Part shown: piece after piece, positions 1 to 8,857 of the stretch | How positions within the stretch are numbered: the stretch's first letter is position 1 | Layout: every line of letters starts with the position of its first letter | Source: Entomortierella parvispora | Taxonomy: Eukaryota > Mortierellomycota > Mortierellomycetes > Mortierellales > Mortierellaceae | Length of the DNA stretch: 64,000 nt | NCBI GenBank assembly: GCA_963573315.1 | Contig: OY752146.1 | Span: 2,046,001-2,110,000, forward strand | Direction: 5' to 3' | Made by a program: the position numbers and the translations under genes | The notes under the pieces: generated by a model | What the model saw: only the letters and a program-made list of their open reading frames with translations | Database searches by the model: none | What the model was told of the DNA's origin: nothing

Positions 1-472
1 TCACCGGCTGACCCCAACACAGGCCCCTCGGCCCCCACACCACTTAGTATTTCCTGTATTTTTATCTTTTAGTAACACCCTTGTAGTGCTAGTTATACCT
101 AAACTGTGATCGTAGCAACGCCGCCTAAAGCTGTAGGAGCACTGGATGTCTTGGCCATTGACCCAATAAACCAGATAAAAAAACGCCATCTCTTTCTATT
201 TCATGCAAGAAGGTATTAACAACCCTGGTACTGCACTGAATGCTTTGTCGAGGGTCGCGTTTAATTATGATTGCTGCCAGCAGAAGCTGCGAGGGACCAT
301 GGTTCTATCTGAATGGTAGTTTAAAGGACACAACGCACGCAGCCACTTGGTTCACTTCGATCCGCTTTTTCTGCAGTTTTGCATTTGCTAAACAAGGGGC
401 TACTGTTGTTTTTGATGTCAGGATATGGTTTCTTTTTATTGGCTCGCAAGGGGGGAGGGGTGAGTTACTTTG
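1..472. other. left-edge intergenic sequence, no supported gene
   Basis: Short open frames occur on both strands (for example minus 1-189), but none shows a recognisable domain, splice structure or biased codon use. The right part is presumably the 3' flank of the minus-strand PX-domain gene that ends at 473. Confidence 0.5.
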
Positions 473-2248
473 TTATACATGCACAGCTTTTGGGGTATTC
501 TTTGAGGTGACAGTATTCCAAATCAGGATCTCATCAAAGGATGTATGGTCAAGCCTGGGACTGGTCGGTGTGGAAGCTGAGGCGGATTTGGAGTGATGAT
601 GATGATGATCTGCATTATGTCTTTGGTAGCCTGAAGAAGTCAAGGACCGGAAGACATGACTAAAGGAGATACGCCTCTTGATCTTTTCTTGAGGATGGTG
701 ACCCATGGTGGAGGATCGATTGGCTCGACGAGGTGTGAAAACGGGCATCTCTTCAACCTTGTCCTCACCATTGGCATCAAGACCCTGTTTCATGAGAACA
801 GAGCCATTTTCTTGCTGCTGCTGAGAGCCCCGGCGATGTCCCTCGCAGACAGTGTGGCGACGTTGCAGATCGTCCTTTTTGCTGTCGTCGTCATAGTTTG
901 CAACCAGATCCACCCCCTCAAACGTAGGACTGGATGCTGATGACGAAGCTGAATCCATGTGGCCGATCTCGTCCGCATCTGCTGCCTCGGTCGGCTCTGC
1001 TCCAGCTGTCGCAGAAATAGACATGGATGAAACGGACGAGGAGGAAGGTGAGGACAATCCAGGGAGTGACCCCGAGGAAGTGGAGGGTGACGCCGAGGAT
1101 GAAGAAAGATCAGACCCTGTATGTAAAGTGGGCGAAGTCGCATTGGTGTCCTCCATCGTGACCCTCTTTTTAACCTGGATAGAATGTCGTCCGTAAGTTT
1201 CCTGTTGTAGTTGGAATCTCTTCTCGTCTTGTTCCCGTTGCTGTTGACGATCACGCATCTGTCGTCCGTCGGCATGGGATTTGTCTGTCGAGGGTTTGAA
1301 CCAAAGCATGATATCATGTTGTTCTGGGTAGTAGTGGTGACCGCCTTCGGTTTCCTGCTCGGGAGAAAAGACAAGCCGACGCCAAACCTCCTCCAAGAAC
1401 TGAGTCAGCTCAATGATCCGTTCGTAAGCCCCTTCTTCATCAAACCCGTGCGTGGTCGAGGAAGCATCAAAGGCTCGTTGGTTGGCCTTGGCGTTCGAGA
1501 ACATGAACTGTTTCATAAACGAGAACACTAAACTGGGGTGCGGGTGATGAAGTCTGAGAGCACTCAAGGGTTGCAACTCGGGTTGACTGTCAGCCCCAAG
1601 GTTCTTCCCTTGTTGTTGTTGCTGCTGCTGCTGCTGCTGCGGAGGACTATGTTGTTGTTGGTGGCGGTGACGACGATGAAGGTCGTGATCGAGCTGGTGT
1701 TGAAGTCGCAGAACCATTTCGGACAAACGCTGGAAGTCCTCAAAAGTCCGATGGATCACATACGAAGTCGTCTCTGACCGGTTTAATTGAGCCGGAACTG
1801 TCCTCGTGGGCGACAACAGATCTTCATCGCTCCCCAGTTTCTGTAGCTCTTTTTGTTGCCCTTGCTCGCGCTGATGTTCCGTCGGGACCAAGACTCGACC
1901 GAGCACCGTCACCTGGATTGAGAAGAGTGTGAAGGAGCGATCACCCTTCTTGGAGGTGGCCCCTCGGCGTTGATGTAGGAAGGGAAAAATTTTCTCTAGT
2001 CTTGACGAACTATGATGTTGGTGGTGGCGATGGTGACTTGAAGAGTGTTTGCGTGCGGCAGACTTGCTAGACTTCATCCAAGATATGACTTTTGGAGGTG
2101 GGCACTGTGGAGAGAGATGGAAGGGGAGGTGCACGATCGTGGTCGTGGTGGTTGTTTCGTCATGTGGGTCAACGTTGGTTTCAATTGTAGCGAACGTTGG
2201 CTCTACCAACGGAAGATCCTGCTTCGGGTCTAGTAGTGATTGTTGCAT
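473..2248 (-). CDS. PX-domain-like protein with polyglutamine tract
   Basis: A single-exon frame of 591 residues. Residues about 100-300 look like a divergent PX (phox homology) domain: a beta-rich start (RSFTLFSIQVTVLGRVLVP), then a Tyr-Val-Ile strand and the typical RTFEDFQRL helix start, and later a PSLVFSFMKQFMF segment with C-terminal helices containing a LTQFLEEVWRRL stretch. PX domains bind phosphoinositides, so an endosomal or vacuolar membrane role is inferred. A His/Gln-rich insertion with a run of Gln interrupts the PX region near residue 200. The rest is low-complexity Ser/Asp-rich sequence ending in a His run and an Arg/Ser-rich tail. The start was chosen as the first ATG of the frame; the upstream leader is purine-repeat rich. 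The PX assignment is by pattern only, and the insertion makes it less certain. Confidence 0.7.
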   Translation of the reverse strand: MQQSLLDPKQDLPLVEPTFATIETNVDPHDETTTTTTIVHLPFHLSPQCPPPKVISWMKSSKSAARKHSSSHHRHHQHHSSSRLEKIFPFLHQRRGATSKKGDRSFTLFSIQVTVLGRVLVPTEHQREQGQQKELQKLGSDEDLLSPTRTVPAQLNRSETTSYVIHRTFEDFQRLSEMVLRLQHQLDHDLHRRHRHQQQHSPPQQQQQQQQQQGKNLGADSQPELQPLSALRLHHPHPSLVFSFMKQFMFSNAKANQRAFDASSTTHGFDEEGAYERIIELTQFLEEVWRRLVFSPEQETEGGHHYYPEQHDIMLWFKPSTDKSHADGRQMRDRQQQREQDEKRFQLQQETYGRHSIQVKKRVTMEDTNATSPTLHTGSDLSSSSASPSTSSGSLPGLSSPSSSSVSSMSISATAGAEPTEAADADEIGHMDSASSSASSPTFEGVDLVANYDDDSKKDDLQRRHTVCEGHRRGSQQQQENGSVLMKQGLDANGEDKVEEMPVFTPRRANRSSTMGHHPQEKIKRRISFSHVFRSLTSSGYQRHNADHHHHHSKSASASTPTSPRLDHTSFDEILIWNTVTSKNTPKAVHV

Positions 2249-3216
2249 TGGAGAGATGGGGCTGTTGTTGACTTTTTTCTAAGGAGCACAGAGCCAAGGT
2301 GGAGAGTGGAGAGTGGAGAGTGGAGAGTGGGCAGTGGAGGAGGGGGAATAAACGAGGGAGCCAGAGGACATCCACGAGCCGACGAGAGAGAGTGTAAAGA
2401 TGTGAATAAGGAGCCAGGGAGGGGGGCGAGGGGCAAGATGAAGTAACGGGCGAGGGGGTGGGCGATGGAGAGATGGAGCGATGGAATACAATAAGGAAAG
2501 AAAGAGAGAAGAAGAGAGAGAGGAAAGCACATCAGACGATCAATCTGCGAAGAGGGCGAAGACCCTTTTCTTTCCTTCTCTTCCTGCTGCTCCAGAAACA
2601 GGTCCTGTCAGGTCGGCTCTGTGATCACCAACCGGTCTGTCCGGCCCGTGCGCCACCGTTTTTTTTTTCTATTATGTTTTTTCCTCCGCTGCATTACTAA
2701 TACCGCCAGCGTCACCCCTGAAGGCGATCGTCCTTCCTTTCCTGGGCGACCCTCCCTCAAGAACTGCATCCGCAACTGCAACCCCCGGGACCTGATCTTT
2801 TTCTGTCAATCCCAGGAATCCATTGCTTCTCTTGCTCTTCTTGCTTTCAATGGACGCTGTAATCTGCAGGCACAAAAGAAAAAGTTACCTACCTGAGCCT
2901 GGGGGTTGCCGTTTCTTTCCGTTTTCGTTGATTTTTTTTAACGGAAAAACGTTTTAGTCCATTGTTTTTTTCTTTTGCTCTTTGCCATTCTTTCCTTTTT
3001 CGAGCAATAGGCAACGCGTGTACCCTATTCACAAACCACACCCATCAGATACTCCACACGGACACATGTTCAAAACAGTTGATTTATGGGGGGTATGGTA
3101 CAATTGCGAGATGATACAAAGTGTCGTTGTGCACGATCGACACCAACTAGAAGTAATATGGTAGATGGACTAACGAATGGAGGGAGTGGGAAGAAAGGGT
3201 TCCTTCGCTTTTTGAT
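2249..3216. other. intergenic region between bZIP and PX-like genes
   Basis: Both flanking genes are on the minus strand, so this holds the bZIP 3' flank and the PX-like gene promoter and leader. It contains the 7-bp repeat, purine-rich stretches and several T runs (for example near 2661 and 2930). No coding frame with domain or splice support was seen. Confidence 0.5.
2299..2338. repeat. 7-bp tandem repeat (GTGGAGA)n
   Basis: Four exact and two degenerate copies of GTGGAGA lie just upstream of the PX-like gene start, in what would be its 5' leader or promoter. On the transcribed strand the unit reads TCTCCAC. Confidence 0.8.
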
Positions 3217-4302
3217 TTAGAAAGCATCCAGTCTTATCCTCTTGTTAGCTCCTTCAATATCATTGCTGATGCTGTCGCTGTTGTTGGCGGTCAGCAGGCT
3301 AAGCTGGGCCTGGTGGTCCCGCAAGCTCACTGTAGCCTCATGAAGTCTCGAGTCCTTCTCGACAATCAACCCCCGCAACCAGCGCACCTCCATTTCCAGT
3401 TCCCGAACGTGGTTTTCCAGGGCATCTGCACGAGCGGCTTGATCCTTGGCGGTTTGTTCCAATGCCTGTTCCCGAAGTCGCTTCTTTTGACGGAACCTGG
3501 CTGAGGCCGCTGTATTTCTCCGCCTCTTGTCTTCCTCAGCCGCAACCTTGGAAAGGTAGGCGGGGTCATCCCGGGAGAAAGAGTCCGCAGCTGACAATTC
3601 ATAACCGTCCTGATGATCCTTATCGTTTTCGGCATTGATGTCTTTGGAGCTAAGGATATCGGTGCCATCTTCCTGCGCGGACATTGGAGTAGCAGGCTGC
3701 GCATTGTTCTCATCGGCAACAGAGACAGAGGGGACCTTGTACTGAGGCAAATCCTGACGCAAGAGCTTGGCCGCAGCGGGGGTTGTGGGTGCGATGGAGG
3801 TCGTAAGCAGAGTGGCCGTAGGGGTAATGGCGGTCAAGTCTGCGGTGGTGGCGGTGGCAAAGGAGGTCAACTGTTGGTGCTGCAGGGTTGAAGCTGAGTG
3901 CGAGGCCAGGAGGGACTGGTAAGCATTCGCAGCCAGAATCTGATCCTGCAATTCTGGCTTAAACTGGACTTGACCCGCAACGGGGTTGCCCTGTCGGGTC
4001 CTTTCCAACAGAGACATGGGTCGAGATTGAAATTGCTGCTGCTGCTGAGGAGTAAGATTCAAGTACTCCAGACCAATGCCATACTGCTGTTGCTGTTGCT
4101 GTTCTGGCAGTTGCTTCTGCTCCTGAGGTTGAGAGTCGATCAAGGCACTGCTGTCGAGGAAGGGGGTTGAGTCGAGATCAAAGGTAAACTCAGCATTGGT
4201 CCAAAGGGCCAGATCAGTAAAGTCGTCAGGAGATCCGGTCGAGACGGCAGGCGAGTCCGAGTTCAGACTCTCGATAAGGGCCAAGTAAGAGTAGTCGGCC
4301 AT
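3217..4302 (-). CDS. bZIP transcription factor, CYS-3/MetR (ATF4-like) class
   Basis: A single-exon gene of 361 residues. Near residue 260 lies a basic region, RRRNTAASARFRQKKRLREQ, with the conserved N-x-x-A-A-x-x-x-R pattern (NTAASARFR). It is followed by a heptad leucine-zipper helix (about 285-325). This basic region is the type found in fungal sulfur regulators (CYS-3, MetR) and in ATF4-like factors, so binding DNA as a dimer in the nucleus is expected. The N-terminal half is Gln-, Ser- and Thr-rich with acidic patches, typical of activation domains. A TCACGTG element lies about 155 bp upstream of the ATG. The physiological target (sulfur, amino-acid or stress control) cannot be read from the sequence; the bZIP call itself is firm. 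Confidence 0.93.
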   Translation of the reverse strand: MADYSYLALIESLNSDSPAVSTGSPDDFTDLALWTNAEFTFDLDSTPFLDSSALIDSQPQEQKQLPEQQQQQQYGIGLEYLNLTPQQQQQFQSRPMSLLERTRQGNPVAGQVQFKPELQDQILAANAYQSLLASHSASTLQHQQLTSFATATTADLTAITPTATLLTTSIAPTTPAAAKLLRQDLPQYKVPSVSVADENNAQPATPMSAQEDGTDILSSKDINAENDKDHQDGYELSAADSFSRDDPAYLSKVAAEEDKRRRNTAASARFRQKKRLREQALEQTAKDQAARADALENHVRELEMEVRWLRGLIVEKDSRLHEATVSLRDHQAQLSLLTANNSDSISNDIEGANKRIRLDAF

Positions 4303-4339
4303 TGGTTATCTTTGACGTGTGGTTCGAAGACGGAGGATA

Positions 4340-4369
4340 AGAGAGAGAGAGAGTGTGTGTGTGTGTGTG
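4340..4369. repeat. compound (GA)n(GT)n microsatellite
   Basis: About seven GA units followed by about nine GT units lie 38-67 bp upstream of the bZIP ATG, so in its 5' leader or core promoter. On the bZIP strand it reads (AC)n(TC)n. Confidence 0.85.
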
Positions 4370-4458
4370 AGTGGGTGATGTGAAGAAAGTGCAATCTAAT
4401 TAGTAATAACCCGCAGAATGAGTGAGACTTCGAGGGGCTGACCCGGGGAAAATGGAAG

Positions 4459-4464
4459 CACGTG
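4459..4464. promoter_or_regulatory. CACGTG E-box (TCACGTG) upstream of the bZIP gene
   Basis: On the bZIP coding strand the context is GGTCACGTGC. TCACGTG is the element bound by Cbf1-type bHLH factors at yeast sulfur and methionine genes. It sits between the bZIP start (4302) and the stop of the upstream hydrolase (4519). A single 6-bp palindrome can occur by chance, so function is only suggested. Confidence 0.35.
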
Positions 4465-4518
4465 ACCCAAGCCACTTTTGAAACATTCGAGAATCGTGGT
4501 ATCTTCATTGGGTTTGTA

Positions 4519-6405
4519 CTATGGTGTAATGAATGCTGCGTACTCGTCCAACAAAATTTGACAGAACGGACCCTGTCCCTTGAGACTGGGCATCATACCT
4601 AAACAGTCAAACGTAGGAACGCCCTGCAAAGTCAGTATGTTTTTCCTGATATTTTTTTTAACATTAACAGTTCTTCGCGTTCTACCACATACCCACTACT
4701 GGTGCCTGATGCGCCATGACAGGAAAGACTTTCAACCGAATAGCTCCAGAATCTAAATGCAATGCCTGCAACGCCTTGTGCAACCGGACCGAGGATACCG
4801 ACGGCACTGTCTTGTCTTCTGCACCATGCACAATCAGAATCTTGGTGGGTAGATGACTTCTGGCCTTCTGCTGCAAAAGACTGGAATCTCTGAGAATTTC
4901 CTGCACCATCGTTGTCGGAGAGTTGATCCCAAAAGTCAGAGGACTTTCGCCCATGACGCGTGTCATGACCGAGACTTCCTCTACTCCACGTATCTTTTCG
5001 TGTTCCAAATGAGCTCCAATCTCGTAGACACCGGAGCAGAGGATCATTCCATGGATTCGAGGCAGAGTCATGTCAGCGTTTTCATTATCTTTGGCGTTTA
5101 CTTGGTTTTCGCCATCGGGGAGTACAGAGAAGACGCGCTCCTGCTCCATGAATGCTGAAAGAACGGTTGATTGGGCTGTGGACGCCTCCCTGAGCGCCTT
5201 CTTCACACTATTGTGCACGATCGTTAATGCACAGAGATGCGCTCCGGCAGAATGCCCCATCAGGTATATCCGATCAGGGTCGCCTCCATAAGCACGACAG
5301 TTCTGACCTGTCCACTGAAGTGCCGTCTGGATATCCTCCTGCATGTCTTTGACTAGTCCTCCAGGAAAAGTCGTATAGTCGGGGATCACGGTCAAGTAGC
5401 CGAGGGCTCGAAATTGAGCTCCGACCAGGGTATATATCGTCTTTGATCCAGAACACCACGATCCTCCATAGATAAACACGATAACGGGCAATAAGGGGCG
5501 ATCGTTTCCCAAACTGTCCTGATCAATGTGGGCATGTTCAGGCACATAAATGTCCAAAGTTTTGCCGGGCCGTTTCTTGTTGTAAGGAATGTCCATGCTA
5601 TTTTTTGCCAAAAGAAAAAGAAATCCGGCGCAGCACCAATATTGAGTGTATGTGATTGGAAAACAAACACAAAAGTCGACTCGGCAAAAAAATAGTGTGA
5701 TTCAATTCTTCAATTGATGTCCCCATCCCCCTCCCCCTCCCTCATAGGGTGGGTTTACGGGGGCCATTTTTTTTCGCAGTGACATACATTAGTCGTTTAG
5801 ATCCTCGCATGGTCCAGAGGCGGTACTTGGCCAGGGTGAGGCCCACGGGGACAAGTGATATGTTGGTGGGTATATTGGTAAAAAACAATATCCTGTTCAG
5901 CTTGATAATCCTCCAAGGATCGAGAGGCAGCGTTGACAGCGTCAGTCTCCGGTAGCCATAGGTCGTGTACACGAACCATGTCACGAGATACATCATGGCA
6001 ACTACAAACGTTCCGCATGAAAGCAATTGGGCGTGGAGCAGATAGATGATGAGCAGTTGAACGCGTATGCACGGGGCAAGACAAGAGATTTTTTTTTTTT
6101 TTTTTTTTTGCCACTGTTCGGTTGTTATCGAGACACAAAAAGAGAGATCTACCTGTTGAGAAGGCAAGTAGCGGCAGATGATAGATCAAGAACAAGGCAG
6201 ATGTTGACAAGAGGACCAACTTGAACGTATCTCGCTCCAACACTTCATCGGCACTTGTGGGCTGTGGCGGTGAGGCGACAACCGAGTAGGAGTTGTTGCG
6301 GGAGAGAGTGCTTTTGGTGGCGTACAGTTGGTCTTGGAGAGCGAATGCATTGAGGTTGGAGTGGCCATGAGAGTGGGCATGTGAATGAACTTGGGAAGGA
6401 GACAT
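4519..6405 (-). CDS. membrane-anchored alpha/beta hydrolase (isoprenylcysteine methylesterase-like)
   Basis: Four exons fit in phase: 6153-6405, 5788-6001, 4693-5597 and 4519-4598, giving 483 residues. Splice sites are canonical, with donors GTAGAT, GTATGT and GTATGT. Exons 1-2 encode a His/Ser-rich head and two hydrophobic segments (about residues 68-100 and 115-140), so the catalytic domain is probably held at a membrane. Exon 3 carries the hydrolase fold: an oxyanion-type YGGSW (199-203) and the nucleophile elbow GHSAG with Ser272; an Asp in HGAEDKTVP and His in MAHQAP complete a plausible triad. The MDIPYNKK...LDIYVPE start resembles isoprenylcysteine methylesterase/ kynurenine formamidase-like esterases. 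The substrate is unproven. The last exon (ending ...AAFITP) removes an otherwise premature stop at 4682. The first intron contains a 21-nt poly-T run on the plus strand. Confidence 0.85.
6089..6109. repeat. poly-T run (poly-A on the transcribed strand) inside a hydrolase intron
   Basis: A 21-nt T homopolymer lies within intron 1 of the minus-strand hydrolase gene, about 90 nt upstream of the 3' splice site at 6002. Confidence 0.9.
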
Positions 6406-7167
6406 GCTGAGCTCTAGCACCCAAGGAGAGACTTTAGGGAGAAGGACGGAAGGAGGGACAGAGTGGAGTGGAGAGGGGCAGATAAGACAGAAGAGAAGAG
6501 AGAGAGAGAAGGAGAGGAGAGCGAGGCTCGGTGCTTTTCTAAGGGTGTGGGTGGGCATTAGCGTTGTGCGTCAGCGTCAATGCGTTTTTTATTCTTCCCG
6601 TCCGGAGGATTGGATCTTCACTGCCCACAGCCTGACCATCACCAGCGACGCAATTGGGGGCGATTCTTCCGTCCGACGCCAAGTGGACCGAACCCGATTC
6701 GAAACACAACGAGCCTGCTCTGCTACCCACATCCATCTCATCCCATGGCTGTGCATTATTATGAAAGAGGCGCCCACGGCGCATGGTCCCCTTCCTAGAT
6801 CGCTCAGGAGTATGGTTCTGCCGAGAAGTTCTTTTGTCTCTTTGTGTCCGTCCGTCGATTGTCTGTCTCCCGTTCACAAGCGCAGCAATCCGCTTCCTTT
6901 CCTTTCTCGGAGATTGTGCGTGTCCAACCTCCAACTCGACACGAATCCGCTCTCAATCCCTCCCCCCCCAATAGCGCCATTTTCTAGTGTCCCTTGCACT
7001 CTCTCCTTGGCCACAACAAAGGCAATAGGGGTTCCCGGCCGCCTCCTTTTCTCTATCGGCCTCCGTCTCCACTAAAAGAAACGCTCACCTCGTAATGCAG
7101 GTCTTGTCCTCCACCTATTCAACCATGACTCTAACTCTCACTCTCAATTGGTGGATATGGTATATAT
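6406..7167. other. intergenic region upstream of the hydrolase
   Basis: This holds the hydrolase promoter and leader (purine-rich on the plus strand) and the 3' flank of the minus-strand coiled-coil gene. A 223-codon plus-strand frame spans it but starts antisense inside the hydrolase exon and has no domain signal, so no gene is called. Confidence 0.5.
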
Positions 7168-8531
7168 TTAAAAGTCTTCATAGGTGGCAAACATATCAGG
7201 AGCGCCACCATGAACGCTGTGCGCTGAGGGTGCACTCTGATGGATGACATGATGAAGATCGTGTGGCATATACGGGGGGGCATAGAGCGATGCTGGTGCA
7301 CGGGCTGAGTGAGCAACGCCGTCGTCTGCGTCGATCCCCTCTACCTCATTCTCGCCTTCTTTCGATGCTTGGTCTCCTTCTGGGGTCTTTGGGTGTTGGC
7401 CTTGCGCGGCCCGTTTTTCTCTTTCTTCCCGGGCTAAACAGTACAACCAAGAAAAGAAAGAGTTGGTGAATCATTCGCGTCACAAACCGTAGAGGGAACG
7501 AGAACAGGAGCATACTTCGCTTGTCTTCAAGGTTCCTGTCCAAGGATGTATCGCGAACTGTGTGTGTTGACATTCCCATGTAAACAGCAGCGCGGAGATA
7601 AGGATCGCCCGTGGCAATGCTGGGAGCGTGCTCCTGTTCCAGACGACACATCTCTAGACAATGCAAGACAAGTCTCCTTTCGTCCTCGTTCAACTTTTTA
7701 CCCCTCTTTCGTTTGTACTTGTCAATCCGGAGACCTGTGCCCACGGGCGCTTTAACTATCGGTTGGGGTTGTGCCTTTTGAAGCTCGAGTTGTAGTGTGC
7801 CTATGCGACGCTCTTGATTCTTGAGCTGAATCTCTGCTTCCTTGTACTTCTCCCGGATCTCCTTTAGTCTTCGGAAGGATGCCTCGGCTTTGGACTGCAG
7901 GACCTTGTCATTCTCCTTGAGTCTGGCTACTTTTTCCTCCAGTTTCCTGATCTTTTCTTGAGATTCTCTTTCTGCCTTTTCGAAAATGTCGATACGCTCC
8001 TGCGGTGTTAGATTTGAAGGTGACGACGGCGATGTTGATGCTCGTGGTGGTGGTGGAGTAGGAGCTGTTGCTGTTGCTGTTGCTAGTGCTGATGATAATG
8101 GTTTTGGCAATGATTTCGATGAAGGTGATGTCTCTGGTGCTGGTGACGATGATGCGGATGGTGACACCGCCGGGATTGAAAGTCTTGCTTTGGCCATTGC
8201 TTTGGGTTTTGAGGATCGTGTCACAGGCGATGGTGCAGTTGTCAACGAGACCAAGGAGGCTGCAGCTGCCAGCTCCAGCTGATCCTGATCATGAGCGAGT
8301 GGTTCCCTGCTACCAGCCTCTTGTGGCAAGGTTGGGCTGTCCTGTTCCTGTTCCTGTTCCTGCGTCCTGTCTTGTTCTACGTCGACTTCAGGATCCCTCC
8401 TTCTTTTCCTTGTGGCTATTATATACAGCCGCAACGGTTAGAAACACTGGCTATAAGAAAACGGCTGACTACTCCCAATAAAGAAAAGGTGGATGCAGCA
8501 GTACACTTGCATTACCGGTTGTTTTGGCCAT
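7168..8531 (-). CDS. coiled-coil protein of unknown function
   Basis: Three exons join in phase: 8516-8531 (16 nt, ATGGCCAAAACAACCG), 7516-8415 and 7168-7433, giving 393 residues. The mini first exon supplies the only suitable start: MAKTT joins directly to the Arg/Lys-rich ATRKRRRD. Then come a low-complexity Ser/Pro/Ala region (residues about 30-135), a long charged coiled coil (about 140-235, ending near IGTLQLELQKAQ), a basic KYKRKRGKK patch that could be a nuclear signal, and a short predicted helical segment around ERRLVLHCLEMCRLEQEHAPS. The tail is acidic, then His/Pro/Ala-rich, ending MFATYEDF. I do not recognise the family. A DNA- or RNA-associated nuclear role would fit the basic patches but is a guess. 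It is divergent from the TCF25 gene with 326 bp between starts. Confidence 0.75.
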
Positions 8532-8857
8532 GTTGTGTCTGTGAATGGGTGTCGGTAGGAGGAGATCTAGGAGAGGGAGAGCGGGTGAATGCAACGCGCT
8601 GGAGAAAAGTCGATGCAAGAAAGCAAAGCAAAGCAGAAAGAAGGCGCCCGCCTGGAATGGATCCAGCACAGTCACGGCAAAGGAGGAAAAAGTCCAAAGG
8701 ACGAGGCGGCACCGATGGGGCGGAGCGTCATCGTCGCCGTCAGTCTGCTCACCTTTCTTTCATCCCTGTCTCTTGTAGCATTCCCTGCCGTGCCCATCCC
8801 CGCTCTTCCTCTCCTCCCCGCTCCCCATCGACTCTCTTATTCGCTTTCACCCTCACA
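8532..8857. promoter_or_regulatory. divergent promoter region, coiled-coil gene / TCF25
   Basis: 326 bp separate the ATG of the minus-strand coiled-coil gene from the ATG of TCF25. The TCF25 side is pyrimidine-rich (8755-8850), as is typical of leaders in this window. No clear TATA box was seen. Confidence 0.5.

Noticed and set aside
6404..7075. 223-codon plus-strand frame
   Set aside because: Starts antisense within the hydrolase first exon; low-complexity, no homology-like motif and no splice support.
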